Positions 28,330-37,518 of a stretch of DNA of 64,000 bases are shown here, piece after piece. The notes beneath the pieces were generated by a model. The model did no database searches. It was not told where the DNA came from and saw only the letters and a program-made list of their open reading frames with translations. Made by a program: the position numbers and the translations under genes. The DNA is from Chitinophaga pinensis (GTDB lineage: Bacteria > Bacteroidota > Bacteroidia > UKL13-3). How positions within the stretch are numbered: position 1 is the first letter of the stretch; the number at the start of each line of letters is the position of its first letter. The stretch is from assembly GCA_945860865.1 (NCBI GenBank), contig CAMARW010000002.1, positions 62,001-126,000 on the forward strand, written 5' to 3'.

Positions 28330-29601
28330 ATGGAAATTTGGATAATCATTATAAGCAGCATACTTTTCTCGGCCTTTTTTGCGGGAATGGAAATTGCGTT
28401 TATCTCTGCCAATAAACTTTTGATTGAGCTAAAACACAAACAAGGCAGTACCTACGCCAACCTGCTTTCGCCTTTTGTGGCCAACCCATCTAAGTTTATA
28501 AGCACCACCCTCATTGGCAACAATATTGGCTTAGTTGTGTATGGTATTTATATGGCTAAATTATTAAATCCATTCCTCTTGTTTTGGATTCCAGCTCTAG
28601 AAAATAGCGTTTTTTTATTGCTCAGCATGCAAACCATTATTTCTACTCTTTTGGTTTTGGTTACTGCCGAGTTTTTACCTAAAGTTTTATTTCGAATCAA
28701 CCCAGATAACTTGCTTAAGGTATTGGTTTTCCCGTTCATGATTTTCTACTATTTATTTTGGCCAGTAGTGGTTTTTATAACTTGGTTATCCAAACTTATT
28801 TTAAGCAAAATGAGCGGCGACAAATTTAAAGAAAGCACGCCCGCCTTTAGCAAGGTTGATTTAGACCAATACATAGACCAGATAAACGACCAAGATTTAC
28901 CCGATGATGGGGAAGTTGATACCGAAATTTTTAAAAATGCCCTCGATTTTAGCAATATTAAAGTGCGCGAATGTTTGGTACCCCGCACCGAATTAGTGGC
29001 CATGGATATTACTTCTACCATTGAACAACTCTACCAAAAATTTATAGATACGGGCTTAAGTAAAATTCTTATATACAAAGAAGACCCCGACCAAATTATT
29101 GGGTACGTGCACCAAAAGGAGATGTTTAAAAAGCCGCAAACTACCCAAAGCATTATTATTCCCATAGAAATTGCCACCGAAACCATGAGCATCATGGATT
29201 TATTAAATAAGTTTATTCGCAACCGCAAAAGCCTAGCATTGGTGGTAGATGAGTTGGGCAGTACCGCAGGTATTATTACTATTGAAGATATTTTAGAAGA
29301 GGTATTTGGCGAAATAGAAGATGAGCACGATGTGGAAGATTTATTAGAAGAGAAAATTAGCGAAAGCGAGTTTAGATTTTCGGCGCGACAAGAAATTGAT
29401 TATCTCAATAACGAATATGATTTAAACATTCCGGAGGGCGATTACCATACCTTAGGTGGCTATATTTTAACACGCCACGAGAATATTCCGAGTGCGGGAG
29501 AAAAGATTTTGCTCGATAATTTTGAGTTGAGTATTGAGCAAATAAAAAATGCCCGTATAGAAATAATCACCCTGCGTGTTTTAACCAAAGAGAATAATTA
29601 A
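28330..29601 (+). CDS. CNNM/CBS-domain (hemolysin C/CorC-like) membrane protein
   Basis: A 423-aa protein: an N-terminal DUF21/CNNM membrane domain (about 1-160, three to four helices, AFFAGMEIAFISANKL), a CBS pair (about 205-325, with VRECLVPRTELVAMD and LVVDELGSTAGIITIEDILE) and a C-terminal CorC_HlyC domain (about 340-420). This architecture is linked to magnesium/cobalt transport, and the gliding protein GldE has the same layout. Sequence alone does not tell which applies here; position right after the gld operon makes a GldE-like role worth considering. A second paralogue is at 50772. Confidence 0.85.
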   Translation: MEIWIIIISSILFSAFFAGMEIAFISANKLLIELKHKQGSTYANLLSPFVANPSKFISTTLIGNNIGLVVYGIYMAKLLNPFLLFWIPALENSVFLLLSMQTIISTLLVLVTAEFLPKVLFRINPDNLLKVLVFPFMIFYYLFWPVVVFITWLSKLILSKMSGDKFKESTPAFSKVDLDQYIDQINDQDLPDDGEVDTEIFKNALDFSNIKVRECLVPRTELVAMDITSTIEQLYQKFIDTGLSKILIYKEDPDQIIGYVHQKEMFKKPQTTQSIIIPIEIATETMSIMDLLNKFIRNRKSLALVVDELGSTAGIITIEDILEEVFGEIEDEHDVEDLLEEKISESEFRFSARQEIDYLNNEYDLNIPEGDYHTLGGYILTRHENIPSAGEKILLDNFELSIEQIKNARIEIITLRVLTKENN

Positions 29602-30044
29602 AAAACGTTTAAAATCTCACTTTTTTTGCCATTAAACGCAAAAGTATCACCTTGTTTTTTACTTATTAATACCTGGGCAATGGGCGATTGTGGCGACAAT
29701 ACCATAACCTTGTTTTGATTCAGCAAAACAGGCCCTAATGCCACAGCTATCCAATACCAAAGTGTTTCGGTTTGAACCAAAGCGCCCAATTCAATCTGAT
29801 TTTGTTGCAGCTGCGTATCAATTTTTAACAAGTTTCTGTAATCTATTTGTAAAGCGGCCAAACGCTTGGCGTGCATATCTCTATCTAATTGTCCCATGGC
29901 CCTGCCCGTTTCATATTTATCGCCCATGCTGCTCTTCTCGTTACTATTGGCAGATTCTTGCGCTGCTTTCATGGCAGCCTCTGCCTCTTGCATTTTATGT
30001 TGCAGCAGCATTTTGCATTCATTGGCCAATTCTGTTTTGTTCAT
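29598..30044 (-). CDS. GreA/GreB-like protein
   Basis: A 148-aa protein with a coiled-coil N-terminus (about 1-75) and a C-terminal part (SPQSPIAQVLISKKQGDTFAFNGKKSEILNV) matching the end of GreA/GreB. It lacks a clear copy of the Gre tip with its paired acidic residues; SSMGDKYETGR occupies that region. It may bind RNA polymerase without the RNA-cleavage function. Such proteins are sometimes mislabelled as 3-oxoacyl-ACP synthase. ATG 30044 (MNKTELANECK) is preferred over an upstream in-frame start at 30074. Its end overlaps the CNNM gene stop by 4 bp, convergently. Confidence 0.7.
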   Translation of the reverse strand: MNKTELANECKMLLQHKMQEAEAAMKAAQESANSNEKSSMGDKYETGRAMGQLDRDMHAKRLAALQIDYRNLLKIDTQLQQNQIELGALVQTETLWYWIAVALGPVLLNQNKVMVLSPQSPIAQVLISKKQGDTFAFNGKKSEILNVF

Positions 30045-30158
30045 TGGACAAAGGTAGGGAATTGTATTTTCCAATGAATTATTTTACTAATTGGATTCTA
30101 AAACCTAAATTCCTTTTTCGCCAAACAATCTGTATCATTGCAAGTAATAAAAAGCAAC

Positions 30159-31355
30159 ATGAAAGACGTTTTTGTAATTGATGCCTTGCGCACGCCAATA
30201 GGTAAATATGCCGGTTCTTTGAGTTCTATTAGGCCAGATGATTTGGCTGGTATGGCCATCAAATCGCTTATAGAACGTAATCCTTTGGTAGATGTAAATG
30301 AGATTGAAGATGTAATTTTAGGTGCGGCCAACCAAGCCGGAGAAGACAATAGAAATGTGGCCCGTATGGCCTTGTTATTAGCAGGTCTGCCAGTAAGTAT
30401 TGGCGGTAATACCGTAAATAGATTATGCGCAAGCGGATTGCAAAGCATTATGGATGCAGCCAGAGCCATTCAATCTGGAGATGGCGATATATACATAGCC
30501 GGTGGTGTTGAAAGCATGAGCAGAGCGCCCTTTGTAATGGCTAAAGCAGAAACAGCATTTTCTAGGGTTCCAGAAATTTACGATACTACTATTGGCTGGC
30601 GTTTTACCAATAAGGCTTTAAGCGCCTTGTATCACCCATATAGCATGGGCGAAACAGCCGAAAACGTGGCAGCCAAATGGAATATTTCTCGTGAGGCCCA
30701 AGATGCTTTTGCTGCAGAATCTCAGCAAAGATACCAGGCTGCACACGAGGCCAATCGTTTTGCAGAGGAACTTATTTCGGTGGCCATACCTCAGAAAAAA
30801 GGAGAAGCAAAGATTTTCAGCAAAGACGAACACCCGCGTTTAAGCACCATTCAAGAATTGGCTCAGCTAAAGCCTGCCTTTAAAAAAGATGGCTCTGTAA
30901 CAGCAGGAAATGCCAGCGGAATAAATGATGGTTCGGCCATGCTTTTATTAGCCAGTGAAGAAGCTGTAAAACGCTTTAACCTGCAACCCATTGCCCGCAT
31001 AGTTTCTAAATCTATTGCCGGCGTAGACCCTGCCGTTATGGGTATTGGTCCGGTACCAGCCACCCAAAAAGCATTAAAACGCGCTGGCTTAAGCGTAGCA
31101 GATATTGACTTATGGGAACTTAATGAAGCCTTTGCCTCACAAGGTTTAGCCTGTATGCAAGAATTGGGGCTGAACCCAAACATCGTAAACGTAAATGGAG
31201 GCGCTATTGCTTTGGGTCACCCATTGGGCGCTAGCGGCTCTAGAATAAGTGCCACACTTATACATGAAATGCGCAAACGTAAAGTAAAATATGGCGTAGC
31301 AACCATGTGTATTGGTGTTGGACAAGGAGCGGCTATTGTGTATGAGGCGCTGTAA
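30159..31355 (+). CDS. pcaF: Acetyl-CoA acyltransferase, 3-oxoadipyl-CoA thiolase-like
   Basis: A 398-aa degradative thiolase. The nucleophile is C90 (VNRLCASGLQS), with H354 (GGAIALGHPLGASGSR) and C384 (MCIGVGQG). The segment AFSRVPEIYDTTIGWRFTNKAL with the SMGETAENVA that follows resembles PcaF/PaaJ, which cleave 3-oxoadipyl-CoA to succinyl-CoA and acetyl-CoA. No other aromatic-degradation genes are near, so a broader beta-ketothiolase role is possible. Start ATG 30159 (MKDVFVIDALRTPIGKY) is the family start. Confidence 0.88.
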   Translation: MKDVFVIDALRTPIGKYAGSLSSIRPDDLAGMAIKSLIERNPLVDVNEIEDVILGAANQAGEDNRNVARMALLLAGLPVSIGGNTVNRLCASGLQSIMDAARAIQSGDGDIYIAGGVESMSRAPFVMAKAETAFSRVPEIYDTTIGWRFTNKALSALYHPYSMGETAENVAAKWNISREAQDAFAAESQQRYQAAHEANRFAEELISVAIPQKKGEAKIFSKDEHPRLSTIQELAQLKPAFKKDGSVTAGNASGINDGSAMLLLASEEAVKRFNLQPIARIVSKSIAGVDPAVMGIGPVPATQKALKRAGLSVADIDLWELNEAFASQGLACMQELGLNPNIVNVNGGAIALGHPLGASGSRISATLIHEMRKRKVKYGVATMCIGVGQGAAIVYEAL

Positions 31356-31441
31356 ACCAAAATATTAATGCCAAATTAAAATACAAGCGCAAGCAATAAG
31401 TAAATTAAAAAGAACGTTTTAAACCCATAAACAAAATACAC

Positions 31442-32368
31442 ATGAAAAAATTTACTGCTATTTTAATGCTATTGTGGGTGGTTCAATTGCAAGCCCAAAC
31501 GGTAAAAGGCATACAAAAAGGAAAACTTGTAGGAGTAATTTTTTACGATGCAAACGATAAAGAAGTTAATCGCATTGAACCTGCCTACGAAGAAATTCAG
31601 GTATATGTAAAAACGCAGATTGGCGGCATTAATTTGGGCGTTGGATTTGTGGAAAGCAGGTATTGGCACGATTCAGAATATATTGAAGTTCCCATAGACC
31701 CCAATGACCCAACCTTAACTCGAGTTGACACCTTTATTCACTTTCAAAGAGCCTATCATGTAAACAAACCAATTATTGCCAAAAAGGATGGCAAATACGG
31801 CATCCTAAATGAGAAAGGTAATGAGCTATTGGGACTTGAACACACCTCGTATTTTGCAAGTATGGATTTAATTGGCTACCAAAATGACGCTCAAAAACCT
31901 TTGCTATTGATGCAAAATGGCAACAAACTAACGCTGTATGATGCCAGTTTAAAAGTTATCCTTACGGATGCGCAGTTGCCAAATAATTTTAGCAAATTAA
32001 GCAGAAAAGAAGAAGCATTGGCCCTCCTACTTTTTGGCGAAAATTTACTTGTCAATGAAGGTGGTTTATTAGTAGATTCTATCATAAAAGTACCTGCCAA
32101 AAAAGAAACGATTAAAGGCAAAGTTGTTATAAAAGAGAAGGCCTATTCTTATCCCGTTTACTATTATAAAGGTGGCAAATTTAATGTATTAAACCTGCAA
32201 ACGGGCGCATTGCTTTGGCCCGAATCTAAAGCAGATATTTTAATAACAGCTTTTGATGAAAATGGAAAACCCCATTTCGAAAACCTAAATCCAAGAAATA
32301 TTAACTCTATTATTCTCTTCCAAAACAGCAGTCATAAAATTAATCCTGCCTCTTTTGAGTTTAAATAG
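31442..32368 (+). CDS. Secreted hypothetical protein with WG-like segment
   Basis: A 308-aa protein with a signal peptide (ending QLQAQ). The middle (about 118-135: IAKKDGKYGILNEKGNELLG) resembles one WG repeat, and the rest is beta-rich without a family I recognise. It stands alone between the thiolase and icd genes, same strand, with an 86-bp gap upstream and 88 bp downstream. No catalytic motif is seen. Confidence 0.65.
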   Translation: MKKFTAILMLLWVVQLQAQTVKGIQKGKLVGVIFYDANDKEVNRIEPAYEEIQVYVKTQIGGINLGVGFVESRYWHDSEYIEVPIDPNDPTLTRVDTFIHFQRAYHVNKPIIAKKDGKYGILNEKGNELLGLEHTSYFASMDLIGYQNDAQKPLLLMQNGNKLTLYDASLKVILTDAQLPNNFSKLSRKEEALALLLFGENLLVNEGGLLVDSIIKVPAKKETIKGKVVIKEKAYSYPVYYYKGGKFNVLNLQTGALLWPESKADILITAFDENGKPHFENLNPRNINSIILFQNSSHKINPASFEFK

Positions 32369-32456
32369 ACATAATTCTTGGGGTTAATCGATTTTATTAT
32401 TGGCATATTTTAAGTAATATTGAAGCATAATTTTATACTCACATAATTATTTAAAA

Positions 32457-33686
32457 ATGAACAAAATTAAAGTAGCCAATCCGGTTGTAGAGCTAGATGG
32501 CGATGAGATGACCCGCATTATCTGGAAATTTATTAAAGATAAATTGATACTACCTTACCTAGAACTAGATATTAAATACTATGATTTAGGTATGGAGTAC
32601 CGCGACGAAACCAATGACCAAGTTACGGTTGATGCAGCAGAAGCCATTAAAAAATATGGTGTAGGTATAAAGTGTGCTACCATTACGCCCGACGAAGCGC
32701 GCGTAAAAGAATTTAGCCTAAAACAAATGTGGAAGAGTCCGAACGGAACCATCAGAAACATTTTAGATGGTACTGTTTTTCGTGAGCCTATCGTTTGTTC
32801 AAACGTGCCGCGTTTAGTGCCAAACTGGACAGCCCCTATCATGATTGGCCGCCATGCTTTTGGCGACCAATACCGCGCAACAGATTTTGTTACCAAAGGA
32901 AAAGGAAAACTTACCGTAAAGTTTGAAGGTGAAGATGGGTCGGTTCAGGAATTTGAAGTATACAACTTTAAAGGAGATGGTGTTGCCTTAACCATGTACA
33001 ATACAGATGAAAGTATCAAGGGTTTTGCTCATTCGTGTTTTAACATGGCATTAAGCAAAGGTTGGCCTTTGTACCTTTCTACCAAAAATACCATTTTAAA
33101 GAAATATGATGGTAGGTTCAAAGATATTTTCCAAGAAATTTATACAGCCGATTACGAAGCTAAATTTAAAGCAGCAGGCATTGTTTACGAACATCGTTTA
33201 ATTGATGATATGGTTGCATCTGCTTTAAAATGGAATGGTAATTTTGTATGGGCATGTAAAAACTATGATGGCGATGTGCAATCTGATACAGTGGCACAAG
33301 GTTTTGGCTCATTGGGTTTAATGACATCAGTTCTAATTACCCCAGATGGACAAACCATGGAATCTGAAGCAGCGCATGGAACCGTTACCCGTCATTACCG
33401 CGATCACCAAAATGGCAAACCTACTTCTACCAACCCTATTGCCAGTATCTTTGCCTGGACAAGAGGTTTGGCTTTTAGAGGCAAGTTAGACAATAACCAA
33501 GCGCTTATAGATTTCTGTACTGCGTTGGAAGAAGTTTGCGTGGCTACCGTAGAAACCGGCAAAATGACCAAAGATTTGGCAGTTTGTATCCACGGAAATA
33601 AAGTAAACCACGGAGAACATTATTTATATACTGAAGAGTTTTTAGATGCTTTAGACCAAGGTTTAAAAGCAAGGTTAAATAACTAA
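32457..33686 (+). CDS. icd: Isocitrate dehydrogenase (NADP+), eukaryotic dimeric type
   Basis: A 409-aa enzyme oxidising isocitrate to 2-oxoglutarate and giving NADPH. Sequence and numbering follow human IDH1: substrate arginines R100, R109 and R132 ([15 protein letters not shown]), [20 protein letters not shown], the metal/substrate block [11 protein letters not shown] and the NADP-selecting HGTVTRHYR. This is the eukaryotic-like class, not the E. coli Icd type regulated by IDH kinase. With citrate synthase (11762) and malate dehydrogenase (22692), three TCA enzymes are in the window. Confidence 0.97.
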   Translation: MNKIKVANPVVELDGDEMTRIIWKFIKDKLILPYLELDIKYYDLGMEYRDETNDQVTVDAAEAIKKYGVGIKCATITPDEARVKEFSLKQMWKSPNGTIRNILDGTVFREPIVCSNVPRLVPNWTAPIMIGRHAFGDQYRATDFVTKGKGKLTVKFEGEDGSVQEFEVYNFKGDGVALTMYNTDESIKGFAHSCFNMALSKGWPLYLSTKNTILKKYDGRFKDIFQEIYTADYEAKFKAAGIVYEHRLIDDMVASALKWNGNFVWACKNYDGDVQSDTVAQGFGSLGLMTSVLITPDGQTMESEAAHGTVTRHYRDHQNGKPTSTNPIASIFAWTRGLAFRGKLDNNQALIDFCTALEEVCVATVETGKMTKDLAVCIHGNKVNHGEHYLYTEEFLDALDQGLKARLNN

Positions 33687-33708
33687 ATTATCTTAATTAT
33701 ACCTGTTT

Positions 33709-33747
33709 AAAAGGGGAGCAAACAGCAACGTTTACTCCCCTTTTTTT
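33709..33747 (+). terminator. Rho-independent terminator after icd
   Basis: AAAAGGGGAG pairs with CTCCCCTTTT around a 16-nt loop that itself holds AAC/GTT; a T run follows. Confidence 0.88.
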
Positions 33748-33896
33748 GTTATGCGCAAATACAATGCAACACAAAATGCAACAAACCACAACAAAAAATC
33801 GATCCTAATTTGGCTTAAAGATGACTATTCGTGTTAAATGATTAAATTGATTACTTCATGGCAAAGCATTCTATACATTTCCCAGATTAATAAAAT

Positions 33897-33932
33897 AAAA
33901 AAAAACCGAACACTTGCGTGTTCGGCTTTTTA
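33897..33932 (-). terminator. Rho-independent terminator after the Cys/Lys-rich protein gene
   Basis: CCGAACAC and GTGTTCGG form a perfect 8-bp stem with loop TTGC, with A and T runs on the two sides. It sits 22 bp past the stop of the minus-strand gene at 33954. The 149 bp between this and the icd terminator hold no gene I can support. Confidence 0.9.
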
Positions 33933-33953
33933 GTTTTAACTTAAGTTAAAAAA

Positions 33954-34247
33954 TTATTTTGAAGCTGGAACCTCAGCTGGAGCTGCGGTGGTTGCAGTTT
34001 TTTTGTGACTGCAACAAGCTTTCTTTTCGCCAGAAGCAGCTGCATCAGAACCACAAGATTTTGCTTTTTCTGAACTGCACTCTTTGCCCATTTTCTTCTT
34101 CTTTCTATCTGCTTTACTTGGCTTATCGTTGCTCATTTCGTGCGCAACAACAGCGTTAGAAGTTGGAACAGATGAAGAAGCTGTTTGTGCGCTTGCACCG
34201 AAGTAACCAAAAGCAACAATAGCACCTAATACGATTAATTTTTTCAT
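33954..34247 (-). CDS. Small secreted Cys/Lys-rich protein
   Basis: A 97-aa protein with a clear signal peptide (MKKLIVLGAIVAFGYFGASA, then Q). The mature part is low-complexity: Ser/Ala/Lys-rich, with a basic cluster (KADRKKKKMGKE) and four cysteines in about 20 residues (ECSSEKAKSCG... then KKACCSHKK), ending Ala/Pro-rich. Cys-Cys-Ser-His in a lysine setting could bind a metal such as copper or zinc, but this is inference. It has its own terminator. No family recognised; expression looks likely because the frame has a proper signal peptide and terminator. Confidence 0.75.
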   Translation of the reverse strand: MKKLIVLGAIVAFGYFGASAQTASSSVPTSNAVVAHEMSNDKPSKADRKKKKMGKECSSEKAKSCGSDAAASGEKKACCSHKKTATTAAPAEVPASK

Positions 34248-34299
34248 GACTTTTAAATTTTATTGATACGAAGTTAACGATTTAATTCTTAAAATAGTA

Positions 34300-34956
34300 T
34301 TAATTAATTTCAGCTAAAACGGTTCTACCACCTTTAACAACCTCATTGAGTGAAACATTAATTTTGGCATCAAGTGGAAGAAAGACATCTACACGTGAAC
34401 CAAATTTGATGAAACCCATTTCGCCACCTTGTTTAACTGGCATACCTTCTTTAACATACCAACAGATACGTTTAGCCAAAGCGCCTGCAATTTGTCTGAA
34501 TAAAATTTGAACGCCATTGGCATGCTCAATAACGGTAGTGGTGCGTTCATTTTCAGTTGAACTTTTAGGATGCCAAGCTACCAGGTATTTACCTGGATGG
34601 TATTTAAAATATTTAACTACCCCTGCAATGGGGTTGCGATTAACATGTACGTTGAAAGGACTCATAAAAACAGAAACTTGCAATCTTTTACCCTTAAAAA
34701 ACTCAGGTTCCTCTACCTCTTCAATAACAACAACCTTACCATCTGCAGGAGATAGCACGAAGTTATCGCCAAAGTTAGTTTGAAAACTAGGGTTTCGGAA
34801 GAACTGCAATACAATTCCCAACAAAACAATTGAAATAAAAATAACACTATTTTGCAACCAAATTAATTGTGGCGCTAACCAAAATACTAAGGCATTAAGG
34901 CCAGTTAAAACAACCAATGAAATAAATATTGTTGCTTTTCCTTCTCTGTGTAACAT
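34300..34956 (-). CDS. psd: Phosphatidylserine decarboxylase proenzyme
   Basis: A 218-aa protein converting phosphatidylserine to phosphatidylethanolamine. Two hydrophobic segments (about 8-28 and 35-51) anchor it. The self-cleavage site that makes the pyruvoyl cofactor is G186-S187 in KFGSRVDVFLP. LSPADGKVV and FMSPFNVHVNR carry the conserved Asp and His. It is the short PSD-A class. cdsA for the same lipid pathway lies 1.5 kb away on the same strand. Confidence 0.93.
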   Translation of the reverse strand: MLHREGKATIFISLVVLTGLNALVFWLAPQLIWLQNSVIFISIVLLGIVLQFFRNPSFQTNFGDNFVLSPADGKVVVIEEVEEPEFFKGKRLQVSVFMSPFNVHVNRNPIAGVVKYFKYHPGKYLVAWHPKSSTENERTTTVIEHANGVQILFRQIAGALAKRICWYVKEGMPVKQGGEMGFIKFGSRVDVFLPLDAKINVSLNEVVKGGRTVLAEIN

Positions 34957-34983
34957 ACTTTATATATCTTTTTTTATACCACA

Positions 34984-35028
34984 AAAGGCACGCAAACAAG
35001 GAGTTTATTACTTAATTTACGTGCCTTT
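34984..35028 (-). terminator. Probable terminator after glutamate dehydrogenase
   Basis: AAAGGCACG (34984-34992) and CGTGCCTTT (35020-35028) form a perfect 9-bp stem around a 27-nt AT-rich loop, 22 bp past the gdh stop. The loop is long for a terminator, so confidence is moderate. Confidence 0.5.
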
Positions 35029-35049
35029 CTGGTGATTTATTAATGCTTA

Positions 35050-36330
35050 TTATAAGCCAAATTTACCTCTTAACTTTTCTACTTCAGCAACTTTACTAAT
35101 AGCTACTACATAAGCAGCAATTCGCAAACTACAGCCATTATCAATACTAGCCTGATACACCGCCTCAAAAGCAGTTTTCATCACTCTATCTGCTCTGCGG
35201 TATACACGCTCTTCTGTCCAAAAATAACCTAAACGGTTTTGAACCCACTCAAAGTAACTCACAGTAACACCACCAGCGTTAGCTAAAATATCTGGCACAA
35301 CCATGATACCTTTTTTGTTTAAAATTGTATCGGCACTAGCAGAAGTTGGTCCGTTTGCGCCCTCTACAATTACCTTGGCTTTGATTCTATCTGCATTTTC
35401 AGCAGTAATTTGGTCTTCCATAGCGGCAGGCACCAAAACATCAACCTCTAATTCTAATAAATCACTGTTTGTTATTTTAGATCCTCCAGTAAAACCTTCC
35501 AAGGTTCCATTGTTATTATCTCTGTAGGCAATAGCCGCTTCTATATCAATTCCTTCAGTATTGTGGTAAGCACCACTTACATCGCTAATGGCTAATACTT
35601 TCATGCCTTGTGAGGCCAATAATTTAGCAGATATAGAACCAACATTACCAAAACCTTGAACGGCGGTAGTGGCTCCAACCGGACTAATTTTTAACTTAGA
35701 CAAAGCAGAACGAGTTGATACCATAACACCTCTACCGGTTGCTTCTACCCTACCCAATGAACCGCCTAAAACAAGCGGCTTACCTGTAACTACTGCGGGT
35801 GTACTGTATCCTTTTAACTTAGAATACTCATCCATAATCCAGGCCATTTCTTGTTGGCCAGTGCCCATGTCTGGGGCTGGAATATCCTTATCAGGACCAA
35901 AAACATCTACCATTAAATCGGTATAGGCGCGGGTTAGGCGCTCTAATTCACCTTTACTCATAGAGCGAGGATCGCATTTAATACCACCCTTACCACCACC
36001 ATATGGAATACCAACAACGGCACATTTCCAAGTCATCCAAGCTGCAAGCGCTTTTACTTCATCTAAATGCACATCCATACTATACCTTATTCCACCTTTA
36101 GAAGGCCCAAGGTTAGCATTATGAACCACACGGAAACCTTCGAATACACGAACTTTTCCATTATCCATCATCACTGGAATGTTAACAATCACGGATTTTT
36201 GTGGTGCTTTGAGCACATTATAATCGCTTTCATCTAAGCCAATTATACGTGCTGCTTCGTCAAATCTAGACATCATTGACTCGAAAGGATTTTCCGAGCT
36301 GTGTTTAATTACATTTTCTTTGCCTGACAT
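35050..36330 (-). CDS. gdhA: Glutamate dehydrogenase
   Basis: A 426-aa enzyme interconverting glutamate and 2-oxoglutarate plus ammonia. The active-site blocks are GGIRYSMDVHLDEVKALA, the lysine in VGIPYGGGKGGIKCDP, and PAPDMGTGQQEMAWIMDEYS. The dinucleotide fold starts TTAVQGFGNVGSISAKLL and is followed by ISDVSGAYHN. Length fits the hexameric GDH family (about 420 aa). ATG 36330 (MSGKENVIK) is preferred; an in-frame start at 36360 adds ten unlikely residues. NAD or NADP preference cannot be decided here. Confidence 0.95.
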   Translation of the reverse strand: MSGKENVIKHSSENPFESMMSRFDEAARIIGLDESDYNVLKAPQKSVIVNIPVMMDNGKVRVFEGFRVVHNANLGPSKGGIRYSMDVHLDEVKALAAWMTWKCAVVGIPYGGGKGGIKCDPRSMSKGELERLTRAYTDLMVDVFGPDKDIPAPDMGTGQQEMAWIMDEYSKLKGYSTPAVVTGKPLVLGGSLGRVEATGRGVMVSTRSALSKLKISPVGATTAVQGFGNVGSISAKLLASQGMKVLAISDVSGAYHNTEGIDIEAAIAYRDNNNGTLEGFTGGSKITNSDLLELEVDVLVPAAMEDQITAENADRIKAKVIVEGANGPTSASADTILNKKGIMVVPDILANAGGVTVSYFEWVQNRLGYFWTEERVYRRADRVMKTAFEAVYQASIDNGCSLRIAAYVVAISKVAEVEKLRGKFGL

Positions 36331-36447
36331 AGGTTTTATATTATTTGTTAGGTGCGGCAAACGTAACTATTTTTTTATAAAAAAAAGGCTCATTTTAAAA
36401 AAATTATGAACGCTTATTCCCGCTTTGGTGGAGAACTATATTAGGTG

Positions 36448-36459
36448 TTGGTTCGAACC
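36448..36459. repeat. TTGGTTCGAACC word, copy 2
   Basis: An exact 12-mer with palindromic core GGTTCGAACC, in the short spacer between cdsA and gdh. The other copies are at 6842, 44067 and 52085. Confidence 0.6.
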
Positions 36460-36474
36460 GAAACGTGCGCCAGA

Positions 36475-37287
36475 CTAATTGCTCAGTAGCAAATAAAAAT
36501 AAACGGCTGGTACAGAAATAAAAACACCGTCGAATCTATCTAGTACACCGCCATGTCCGGGTAAAATAGAACCACTGTCTTTAATAGATAAATTGCGCTT
36601 TAAAAGAGATTCTACTAAATCGCCAAGGGTTCCAAAAACAACCACAATAGCAGCTACAACTATCCAATCTTTGGTGCTAATATCATCCCAAAATTGGCTC
36701 AGAAAGAAGCCCATAGCCATTGTTAAAATGAGGGCACCCACAAAACCCTCCATGGTTTTTTTGGGACTAATTCTTTCAAATAATTTGTATTTCCCAAATT
36801 GCCTGCCCACCAAATAGGCAAAAGTATCACTGCTCCATTGTAGAATAAGAAAGCCCAAAGGAAGGGTAAAACTGTAGCTAATGGCATTAAAATAACCAAA
36901 GTCGGCCAACATACTAATGGGTAAGCAGATGTATATAATTCCTAAAAATTGATATGCCAACGTATCTAATTCTCTGCCAGTATTTTCAAAAAGTTTAACA
37001 ATAAAAAGCAGCATAAAAACAGGAATTAGGTGATAGAACCAACCCTGCGATAAATCTCCTCTTATTATAAAAACAAACATGATATTAATAATACTACCCG
37101 CAATAACACCTAAGTATTTTTCTATCCAATTTTTATCTGGCAAAACCAATTCAAAAAACTCCAGTAAACACAAAAAATTGATGGCGAATAGTAAAATAAA
37201 AAAACTCCATTCATTCCAGATGGTGCAGGTTACCAATGTTAATACAAAAAGGCTACCTGTGATAGCTCGCTGCCAAAAATTACTCAT
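36475..37287 (-). CDS. cdsA: Phosphatidate cytidylyltransferase
   Basis: A 270-aa membrane enzyme making CDP-diacylglycerol from phosphatidic acid and CTP, the branch point of phospholipid synthesis. About seven to eight helices. The CDS signature is complete at the C-terminus: SPKKTMEGFVGAL, then GDLVESLLKRNLSIKDSGS and LPGHGGVLDRFDG. It overlaps the DUF2007 gene by 8 bp, so the two are coupled. Confidence 0.95.
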   Translation of the reverse strand: MSNFWQRAITGSLFVLTLVTCTIWNEWSFFILLFAINFLCLLEFFELVLPDKNWIEKYLGVIAGSIINIMFVFIIRGDLSQGWFYHLIPVFMLLFIVKLFENTGRELDTLAYQFLGIIYICLPISMLADFGYFNAISYSFTLPLGFLILQWSSDTFAYLVGRQFGKYKLFERISPKKTMEGFVGALILTMAMGFFLSQFWDDISTKDWIVVAAIVVVFGTLGDLVESLLKRNLSIKDSGSILPGHGGVLDRFDGVFISVPAVYFYLLLSN

Positions 37288-37492
37288 TATTTGCTGATAA
37301 ATTAGATTGAATAAGGGTTAATGCTTCTTGTTCTTTGGAAGCAGTGCATAAAACAGAAGCTTCGCCAAAATTAAGGGAACTATCAATTTTATTCACAACC
37401 ACCGCTTCAACATCATTTTCTAGCAGCATATCTTTAACCATTTCGGCCTCAATAAAATTGCCAGATTTATAAACTTTAATCCAATTGTCCAT
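37280..37492 (-). CDS. DUF2007 small protein
   Basis: A 70-aa protein (MDNWIKVYKSGNFIEAEMVK) with the DUF2007 pattern: a strand, the helix EAEMVKDMLLENDVEAVVVN, and a closing helix. DUF2007 proteins are called putative signal-transducing proteins and resemble the GlnB fold, but no ligand is known. It is regularly next to cdsA in Bacteroidota. Overlaps cdsA by 8 bp. Confidence 0.85.
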   Translation of the reverse strand: MDNWIKVYKSGNFIEAEMVKDMLLENDVEAVVVNKIDSSLNFGEASVLCTASKEQEALTLIQSNLSANNE

Positions 37493-37518
37493 GTATTTTA
37501 TATTGTATAATAAGTTGT

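Noticed and set aside
36448-36459. GGTTCGAACC resembles the T-arm of a tRNA
   Set aside because: No acceptor stem, anticodon arm or CCA context at any of the four copies, and two are inside genes.
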